The position numbers and the translations under genes are program-made. The notes under the pieces are model-generated. The model was not told the origin of the DNA. It did no database searches and saw only the letters and a program-made list of their open reading frames with translations. A stretch of 11,342 bases of DNA, from the NCBI GenBank assembly GCA_036381475.1, contig DASVCT010000108.1, positions 1 through 11,342 on the forward strand, given 5' to 3'. Source of the DNA: ZC4RG29 sp036381475. Its GTDB lineage: Bacteria; Bacteroidota; Bacteroidia; Cytophagales; Cyclobacteriaceae. The number at the start of each line of letters is the position of its first letter. Position 1 is the stretch's first letter. This document shows positions 6,300 to 11,342 of the stretch, one piece after another.

Positions 6300-7247
6300 T
6301 TATCGTTTCAGCAAGTTGTAATTCTTAAAGCCGCCGATTAGCCGGCCTCCGAGAAATTTTTGTTCGATAAAAGTCAGCACACGATCCTTGACGGTCTCGT
6401 GCTTGTGTTTTTTGCGTCCCGGATTCGGTTTGCCCTCGTATTGCAGCTTATCCTTCCAGTCGAATTTGGCAATCCATTCTTTCATAGAAGCAGGATGCGT
6501 GTCGTTGAATTCCTTAAGCAGGTTTAGGGGACCGTAGTCAAAGTAGTCGAGCTGCCCCGAATAACCTTTCGCCTGGCCCGGCATCAGGTTGTACCACGCG
6601 CGAGCATTCTGGTTCTTTTTTCCCATCAGTTCCGGGGGACGAACAAACCCATAGTGAAAGATTTCCGCGTCGATCTGGACGACGTTTACTTTGGATGTAC
6701 CCGCCTTTCGGTTGTAGTCGCCATCAAAGTCCGGAATATGTCGGAACGACTGGGCATCGCGCCAACTGTGAATGTCTGGCAGGTTCCGGATAACGCGGAT
6801 CTCCTTAGGATACCAGTCGTGTGAAATATGATAATGCCAATAGTCACCATAAAAATGTTTGTACCGGAAGAGGAGACCGTTCACCTGGCTGTCGGTAAGA
6901 TACTTACGACAGTTGTCTACGACGACGGGCAGGTATTTTTCATGAATCGCCTCATCACACTGCAGGTAAAACAGCCAGTCGCCCTTGCATGCTGTCTTCG
7001 CAATGTCGGTTTGATGTGCATATTCCGTTGCGTTCGGATACTTCTTCAAATCCCAGACCGTATCGATCAGCCGGATTTTGGGAGATCGGATTCCTTCGAT
7101 CTCCTCACGCGTGCGGTCATCCGGATCGCAGTCGCCAATCGCGATCACAAACTCGTCCACAATCGGGAGGATCGATTCAATCGAAGGGCGGACGGGATAG
7201 TAGAGTTTGGTAGCGTTCCTTACAAAGGTAAATCCACTGATGGTCAT
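6300..7247 (-). CDS. Glycosyltransferase, distant GT2-like (GT-A fold)
   Basis: This 315-residue protein opens with a GT-A-type Rossmann start (SGFTFVRNATKLYYPVRPSI, residues 4-23). DEFVIAIGDCDPDDRT (31-46) takes the place of the usual VDDGSTD donor loop, and WLFYLQCDEAIHE (91-103) holds a CDE acidic site in the DXD position. Later conserved-looking parts are EIRVIRN (149-155), SWRDAQSF (161-168) and IFHYGFVRPPELMGKKNQ (196-213). It lacks membrane segments, and its basic tail (about 273-290) could bind membrane or polyanionic acceptor. This form of about 300 residues occurs in Bacteroidota surface-glycan clusters, but donor and acceptor are unknown. It shows no close resemblance to the plus-strand transferase it faces, so it is not a recent duplicate. 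ATG at 7247-7245; the upstream region is shared with a divergent outer-membrane gene. Confidence 0.85.
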   Translation of the reverse strand: MTISGFTFVRNATKLYYPVRPSIESILPIVDEFVIAIGDCDPDDRTREEIEGIRSPKIRLIDTVWDLKKYPNATEYAHQTDIAKTACKGDWLFYLQCDEAIHEKYLPVVVDNCRKYLTDSQVNGLLFRYKHFYGDYWHYHISHDWYPKEIRVIRNLPDIHSWRDAQSFRHIPDFDGDYNRKAGTSKVNVVQIDAEIFHYGFVRPPELMGKKNQNARAWYNLMPGQAKGYSGQLDYFDYGPLNLLKEFNDTHPASMKEWIAKFDWKDKLQYEGKPNPGRKKHKHETVKDRVLTFIEQKFLGGRLIGGFKNYNLLKR

Positions 7248-7330
7248 CGACGCAGCGCTGAGGGCGTAAATGTATGAAGCCCCCGACTGGCTTTCAAGTC
7301 GAAATCAGAATGCCTGTATTGCACGGCCAA

Positions 7331-7378
7331 ATTTCCAGCCGGCATTTCGAGCCATTTGCGTATATTTAATCTAATATA
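7331..7378. promoter_or_regulatory. Direct repeat plus AT-rich palindrome in the divergent intergenic region
   Basis: The 174-base gap between the divergent genes (7248-7421) contains two structures. ATTTCCAGCC (7331-7340) and ATTTCGAGCC (7344-7353) are direct repeats with one mismatch and a 13-base period, and a further ATTTG follows at once. Next comes TATATT (7361-7366), six bases, then AATATA (7373-7378), a perfect 6-base inverted repeat ending 43 bases before the outer-membrane gene's ATG. A TTTG at 7355-7358 could act as a -33 box with TA at 7377 as part of the -7 element, but the TTTG half of the -7 box is missing. Operator and promoter roles are both inference. Confidence 0.35.
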
Positions 7379-7421
7379 CCTCACGCGTTGTCCGGAACAG
7401 TTACCATCTTAAACTCACTAT

Positions 7422-8318
7422 ATGCGTACCCTCCGTTATCCTGCCCTAACCCTTTACATGGTGATTTTCGTTTACAGCTTCGTTCGTGGGCAGCCTTATG
7501 TCAAAGTCGGCGCCGGATACGGATTTCCCCTTGCCAGTGAACAGTTGGGTACCGGTGGACGCCAGGAGTTCACCACCACCCTTGATCCGCAGTCCGGCTT
7601 CGAGGTGCCCCGCTTGTTCACGGAGAACGAAAGTGTACATGGCTCATACGGAGCGGGTCTGTTAGCAGATTGTTCCTTTGGCTATATGTTCGCCGATCAG
7701 CTTGGGGTGGAAGCAATGTTCAGCTACGTTATGGGGCGCGAGTACGGAGTGATAAACACCGGGCTGGATTCACGCCTTGGTCAGGTTTTGTATGATTCGC
7801 GGGCGACGGTGCTAACGAAGAGCAAGGGATTTTTTTTCGCACCCATGCTTAAACTCGCCGCGGGGAGTGGAAGGTTACAGCCCTATCTTATGGCCGGACC
7901 TATTCTGGGAAAAGTGTATTTCGATCGCAGTCAGGACATCATAACGTTCGAGCAAGGGATCACGACTTCCGAGGGAATATCAGCGCGGTACCGAGGGGGT
8001 TTAGCCAGGGGCGCAAGGGGAATAGCCGGCGTGGAGCTGGTGCTGAAATCTTCCATGCGCTTTTTTGCTGAAGCCGTAATCACGGGGATGAATTATTATC
8101 CGAGGAAGGGTGAAGTAACGCGCTACGAGATCAATGGTACAAACAGCCTAAGCATATTGACCACCAGGCAGCGGCAGGCCAACTTTGTAGACAAGGTGAC
8201 TACCGATTCGGATGAACCCATGAGCACAGATGAAAATCCCGGGCAGCTCACCCGTTTCAGTGTCCCTTTAAGTTCCATTGCAGCAAACGCCGGGATAAAG
8301 TATACTTTCGGCCATTGA
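7422..8318 (+). CDS. Outer-membrane beta-barrel protein
   Basis: The 298-residue protein has a signal peptide (MRTLRYP, then a hydrophobic stretch to about residue 21) with likely cleavage after Gly23, before QPYVKVGAGYGF. Alternating hydrophobic strands rich in Gly and aromatics follow: YVKVGAGYG (26-34), a strand pair near GAGLLADCSFGYMFADQLG, GFFFAPMLKLA, LQPYLMAGPILGKVYF, GIAGVELVLKS and a final NAGIKYTFGH. The C-terminal aromatic strand is typical of small OmpA/OmpW-like 8-strand barrels exported through BAM. Long polar loops (about 40-75 and 225-275) would face outside. A T8 run (7830-7837) encodes the FFF. The substrate is unknown; it may be a structural or porin-like protein. The ATG at 7422 gives an ordinary signal peptide. 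A bidirectional terminator follows. Confidence 0.8.
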   Translation: MRTLRYPALTLYMVIFVYSFVRGQPYVKVGAGYGFPLASEQLGTGGRQEFTTTLDPQSGFEVPRLFTENESVHGSYGAGLLADCSFGYMFADQLGVEAMFSYVMGREYGVINTGLDSRLGQVLYDSRATVLTKSKGFFFAPMLKLAAGSGRLQPYLMAGPILGKVYFDRSQDIITFEQGITTSEGISARYRGGLARGARGIAGVELVLKSSMRFFAEAVITGMNYYPRKGEVTRYEINGTNSLSILTTRQRQANFVDKVTTDSDEPMSTDENPGQLTRFSVPLSSIAANAGIKYTFGH

Positions 8319-8362
8319 TCACCGGTCTTCGGTGGAATCAACTTTCGCCCAACGCAAAACAA

Positions 8363-8385
8363 AAACGCCCCGAACCGGGGCGTTT
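8363..8385. terminator. Bidirectional rho-independent terminator between convergent genes
   Basis: A perfect 10-base stem (AAACGCCCCG, 8363-8372, with CGGGGCGTTT, 8376-8385) closes a 3-base loop (AAC). On the plus strand it is followed by TCTTGTTGG, giving a T-rich tail with the stem's own TTT. On the minus strand the stem runs into TTGTTTTG after its own TTT, a better U-tract. It lies 45 bases after the outer-membrane gene's stop and 34 bases from the lipoprotein gene's stop, so it can serve both. Confidence 0.92.
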
Positions 8386-8418
8386 CTTGTTGGTATACTG
8401 GTTTGCGATCACTGAGGA

Positions 8419-9165
8419 TCAAACCGTCCAGGTGCCGCTGCTTGTCACGGCGCCTTCTTCGTCATAGTAGGCCCAGGTACCGTTACCGGCGCCGGTCCAC
8501 GTCATTGTGTATTCCTTAATACCATCGAAGTAATAAGTGACGCTACCGGCCTTTGTCGCTGTATCGACCGCAATATCCACCTGGAAGCCTTCGTCGTATT
8601 CGGTTATGGAAAGGTCGAATATATTTCCAACGCGGCTCCATTCGTAGTTGAGCCACACCACGGAAGCATCATCGCCGTAGATACCAAAAATGTCGTAGAT
8701 CTTCATGAAGCCCTCGCTACGGTCTTTCTTCTCTTCAGCATGGAAATATTTAAGGAAATCGTCTCCTGTTTTCAGAAAGATCTCGAAAACGTAACGATCG
8801 GTCTCCTCGCTCACCTGGAAGGCTACCGTCTGGCCGGTTTGTTCGTCGGTCCAGAGATACGTGACATAGTCTCCGGCGTCCTTCACCCTTCCGTTAGATG
8901 CCGTGATTCTGGCTTCGGACTTTTGCGCCCCCGGGGGCATATTAAAAAACTGGAGATAGCTGCTCATCGCATTGGCTTGCATGATCCAGCCCGCAGCGGT
9001 CTGAGCATAGGGGTCGTCCGATGTCAACAAAGCTGTCGGAGCAGTGATGACCTGGTCCCCTTCGGCAAGGCTTATTGCCCTTTTTTCCAGGCTGGGTTCT
9101 TCGTCCTTGGAACAGGAAAAAGCAAAAATCGCCGCGGCAAGCAGCAGAAGTTTCGTGGTTTTCAT
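8419..9165 (-). CDS. Hypothetical lipoprotein with predicted surface-export signal
   Basis: This 248-residue protein has a classic lipoprotein signal (MKTTK, a hydrophobic run, then AFSC with the lipidated Cys18). The next residues are SKDEEP; the K-(D/E)2 pattern right after the cysteine matches the lipoprotein export signal described in Capnocytophaga and Bacteroides, so display on the cell surface is predicted. The mature part has a short helical or loop region (about 50-80), then predominantly beta strands with a Gly/Trp/Tyr-rich end (TGAGNGTWAYYDEEGAV, 227-243) that looks like a repeated-hairpin fold. I do not recognise a named family. ATG at 9165-9163 is preceded by an AT-rich leader (AATAATTTAACT) with no Shine-Dalgarno site. 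It ends at the shared terminator. The permease upstream on the same strand is 229 bases away, so co-transcription is uncertain. Confidence 0.8.
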   Translation of the reverse strand: MKTTKLLLLAAAIFAFSCSKDEEPSLEKRAISLAEGDQVITAPTALLTSDDPYAQTAAGWIMQANAMSSYLQFFNMPPGAQKSEARITASNGRVKDAGDYVTYLWTDEQTGQTVAFQVSEETDRYVFEIFLKTGDDFLKYFHAEEKKDRSEGFMKIYDIFGIYGDDASVVWLNYEWSRVGNIFDLSITEYDEGFQVDIAVDTATKAGSVTYYFDGIKEYTMTWTGAGNGTWAYYDEEGAVTSSGTWTV

Positions 9166-9361
9166 AGTTAAATTATTGTTCTACAGATAGTTAAAAAATC
9201 ACAACATGGAATGGCTGCCAATAATACCAGCCACGCTCAGAAGGTGACCGTCCAAATTGATATGCCGCCACGGAATTTTTTTTTATTCCTTGCCACCAAT
9301 GGTACATTCGTTAGAGTCAATGCGACAATAAATGCCGCAAGGCATGTGGGTTAAACGTTAC
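9166..9361. other. Gene-free spacer between permease and lipoprotein genes
   Basis: No supported ORF lies here. It holds a T9 run flanked by GGAAT/ATTCC (9272-9289), which could form a weak hairpin with a homopolymer loop, and a small GNRA-loop hairpin at 9332-9345 listed separately. The lipoprotein promoter should lie in the first 100 bases upstream of 9165, but no clear TTTG / TAnnTTTG pair is visible. Confidence 0.5.
9332..9345 (-). terminator. Weak candidate terminator downstream of the permease gene
   Basis: A 5-base stem (ATGCC with GGCAT) closes a tetraloop, TTGC on the minus strand (GCAA on the plus strand). On the minus strand it is followed by TTATTGTC. It sits about 50 bases after the permease stop, past the octamer array. 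The stem is short and the T-tract poor, so termination is only possible. Part of the same sequence (AATGCCGCAAGGC) recurs at 9477-9489 inside the permease gene. Confidence 0.3.
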
Positions 9362-9393
9362 TTCAACACATCAACACTCCAACACTTCAACAC
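9362..9393 (-). repeat. Four-copy octamer tandem repeat at the 3' end of the permease gene
   Basis: On the minus strand four consecutive 8-base units fit GTGTTGNN: GTGTTGAA (9393-9386), GTGTTGGA (9385-9378), GTGTTGAT (9377-9370) and GTGTTGAA (9369-9362). The first six bases are identical in all four; only the last two vary. The array begins one base after the permease TGA stop. The bases over the stop (CGAATGAT) match the unit at four of eight positions, so a decayed fifth unit may include the stop. The period of 8 is not a multiple of 3, so it is not a protein repeat. Confidence 0.85.
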
Positions 9394-9394
9394 A

Positions 9395-11342
9395 TCATTC
9401 GCTCCTCAGACACTCCGCCGGGTTCACCCTCGCCGCCCTCATCGTAAGCAACCCAACCGTCAGCCACGCGATTAATAATGCCGCAAGGCCGGCGCCGGCA
9501 AATAGCCACCACTCGAGCTCGGCTCTGAAGGCAAATCCGTCGAGCCAGCTGCTGGCCGCGAAGTAGCTGATGGGAAGCGCGATAGCAATCGCCGTCAGCA
9601 CCATCCTGGTGTACTCGGCTGATAATAGCCGGACGATCGAGAAGGTGGACGAGCCCAGCACCTTACGAATGCCGATTTCCTTGATTCTCCTTTCCGCAGT
9701 GAATGCCGCCAGACCGAACAGGCCCAGGCAGGAGATCAATACCGCCAGGCCGGCAAAGTATCTTGACAAAATCGCCACGCGCTCCTCGGCTGCGTAGAGC
9801 GCCTGGTAGTCTTCGTCCAGAAACTTGTAGGTGAAAGGAAAGCCGGGATTGAATTCTTCATAAGAAGCCTGGATACGTTCAAGAACTTCGTGCTCCTTCC
9901 CTCCCTCAATCTTCACCATGATGATGTCCGGTGTGTACTGCGCCAACCAGAAAAAGGCCGGCTTGACCACGTCCCGGAACGATTCGAAGTGGAAATTTTT
10001 TGTCACGCCGATGATCGTCATATCCCTGCCATAGAGCTTCACTTTTTTCCCGATGGGATCGGACATGCCCATGAATTCGATGGCTGCTTCATTAAAGATG
10101 ATGCTCGTGGTGTCACCAAAATCCCTTGAAAGCGTTCTCCCCTCCAGCATTTCAATGCCCAACGTTTCGATGAAGCCATATCCCACTGTGAACCGTTCAA
10201 ATTCCGTCCGGTCGTCCGGATTCTTTCCGGGCCAGTCGACGCCATACGTGCCACCGTTATGGCCGGTCATGTCGTGAGCTCCGCTGGAGGCCGCGACAAC
10301 GCCGGGTATACCCTCCAGCAAAGAGAGAAACGTCTCCTGCTTTTCACTCAATTGACCTTCGCTGGAAATGAGCACGACATTGTCACGATCGTATCCCAAA
10401 TTCTGTGTCTGAACGAAACGGACTTGCCGGTACACGACCCACACGCCAACAATAAGAATGATCGACAAGGTGAACTGGAATACCACAAGCCCCTTTCGCG
10501 CCCAGCTTTCACCCATGAAATTTTTGAATTTACCTTTCAACACTGTCGCAGGATTGAATCCTGACAGATACAGTGCAGGGTAACTTCCTGCGAGCAGCCC
10601 GGTGATCAGCACGACCCCGAACAATACTGTAATGAAGCCTGCACTCAAGTGCAGGGTCAGTTGCTTACCCGTGATAGCGTTGAATTGCGGAAGGAACAAA
10701 ACAACCAATAACAAAGCGACAATAAGGGAGAGGAAGGCTATCATCGTAGATTCGCTCAGGTATTGAACCATCAGCGTACCACGACGGGCCCCCATGGATT
10801 TCTTCATTCCCACTTCTTTTATCCGCCGCGATGCCCTGGCCGTTGAAAGGTTCATGAAATTGATACAGGCGATGATCAGAATGAAAACGGCGATAGCAGA
10901 AAAAAGCCGCACATATTCGATCCGCCCCCCTGATTGAACACCATTGTCATAGCGACCATAAAGGTAGGAGTCGGAGTAGCGGACGATGAAGGGCGTGCGG
11001 TGGTTGGCATAGCCTCCCGTTTTCGTCCGCACCAGATCAGCGATTTTTTTATTGAACTGATCGATATCGGTTCCTGGCATGACCAGCACAAATGTTTGCG
11101 GCGCCGTGCTGGTCCAAGTAGTTACCCAGTCGCCACCCTCCTCTTCCTTAAACTCCTCGAAACTCAGTATGAAGTCGAATTTCACCGAAGAGGTTTTTGG
11201 AATGTTCTTGATCACACCGGTAACCTTAAAGTCTTTTCTGTGTTGCCACTCCACCGTTTTGCCCAGCACATCGGTAGTCCCGAACAGCCGCATCGCCAGG
11301 TCCTCCGTAAGTGCAATGGATTTCTTGTCCGAAAGCGCGTTG
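9395..11342 (-). CDS. ABC transporter permease, FtsX/MacB family (partial, runs off the right edge)
   Basis: This is an inner-membrane permease subunit that couples a separate ABC ATPase to periplasmic or extracytoplasmic substrate handling. The frame stays open to the window edge: codons upstream of the in-frame ATG at 11293 read NALSDKKSIALTEDLA, the conserved end of a MacB-type periplasmic domain, so that ATG is internal and the true start is outside. Counting from it, membrane segments lie near 129-149, 184-203, 218-238, 268-288, 512-532, 563-583 and 597-617. Two FtsX domains are marked by paired cytoplasmic motifs, RRIKEVGMKKSMGA (156-169) and RRIKEIGIRKVLGSS (535-549), with a second periplasmic domain (about 300-500) between. 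This is the duplicated form of about 800 residues common in Bacteroidota; roughly the first 150 residues, including TM1, are missing. The substrate is unknown; antimicrobial-peptide or macrolide export and lipoprotein release are known roles of relatives. Confidence 0.93.
   Translation of the reverse strand, partial: NALSDKKSIALTEDLAMRLFGTTDVLGKTVEWQHRKDFKVTGVIKNIPKTSSVKFDFILSFEEFKEEEGGDWVTTWTSTAPQTFVLVMPGTDIDQFNKKIADLVRTKTGGYANHRTPFIVRYSDSYLYGRYDNGVQSGGRIEYVRLFSAIAVFILIIACINFMNLSTARASRRIKEVGMKKSMGARRGTLMVQYLSESTMIAFLSLIVALLLVVLFLPQFNAITGKQLTLHLSAGFITVLFGVVLITGLLAGSYPALYLSGFNPATVLKGKFKNFMGESWARKGLVVFQFTLSIILIVGVWVVYRQVRFVQTQNLGYDRDNVVLISSEGQLSEKQETFLSLLEGIPGVVAASSGAHDMTGHNGGTYGVDWPGKNPDDRTEFERFTVGYGFIETLGIEMLEGRTLSRDFGDTTSIIFNEAAIEFMGMSDPIGKKVKLYGRDMTIIGVTKNFHFESFRDVVKPAFFWLAQYTPDIIMVKIEGGKEHEVLERIQASYEEFNPGFPFTYKFLDEDYQALYAAEERVAILSRYFAGLAVLISCLGLFGLAAFTAERRIKEIGIRKVLGSSTFSIVRLLSAEYTRMVLTAIAIALPISYFAASSWLDGFAFRAELEWWLFAGAGLAALLIAWLTVGLLTMRAARVNPAECLRSE

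Noticed and set aside
7223..7230. Perfect TAnnTTTG (TACCTTTG, minus strand)
   Set aside because: It lies inside the first codons of the 7247 glycosyltransferase gene (encoding FTFV) with no -33 TTTG upstream, so it is coding coincidence.
9272..9289. GGAAT-T run-ATTCC as a terminator or small RNA
   Set aside because: The stem is only five bases with a homopolymer loop and no T-tract after it on the minus strand.

Overview
The window looks like chromosomal DNA from a member of the Bacteroidota, probably a Cytophagales-type bacterium. The evidence is a long sulfite/nitrite reductase of the Bacteroidota form with a helical C-terminal extension, two lipoproteins (one with an acidic surface-export signal after the lipid cysteine), an FtsX/MacB-type permease without a fused ATPase, a small outer-membrane beta-barrel protein, and gene starts without clear Shine-Dalgarno sites. 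The order-level placement is inference.

Positions 36-3535 (minus strand) hold a compact three-gene unit: a siroheme/4Fe-4S sulfite or nitrite reductase, uroporphyrinogen-III C-methyltransferase (CobA), and a Met8/CysG-N-type precorrin-2 dehydrogenase/ferrochelatase. The first two genes overlap by ATGA and the last two are 5 bases apart. The two downstream enzymes together make siroheme, the prosthetic group of the first, so the unit makes an enzyme and its cofactor. A four-copy heptamer tandem repeat starts at the stop codon of the last gene.

Positions 3820-6294 (plus strand) hold a DUF6786-like lipoprotein, a possible 52-residue small protein, and a GT2 glycosyltransferase whose start overlaps the small ORF's stop. 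A second, unrelated-looking glycosyltransferase (6300-7247, minus) converges on it with only 5 bases between the stop codons. Both are likely to act in surface polysaccharide or glycan assembly.

Positions 7248-8418 hold a divergent intergenic region with a direct repeat and an AT-rich palindrome, an outer-membrane beta-barrel gene, and a strong bidirectional terminator shared with the convergent lipoprotein gene (8419-9165, minus). After a 229-base gap comes an FtsX-family ABC permease (9395 to beyond the right edge, minus). Its stop codon is followed after one base by a four-copy octamer tandem repeat, a second instance of a short array placed at a 3' gene end.

I see no CRISPR array, insertion sequence, phage gene, tRNA or rRNA, and no defence system. 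The points most worth a second look are the two stop-codon-adjacent short tandem arrays (different units, same placement), the HEPN-like C-terminal domain on the siroheme reductase, and the small ORF coupled to the glycosyltransferase.
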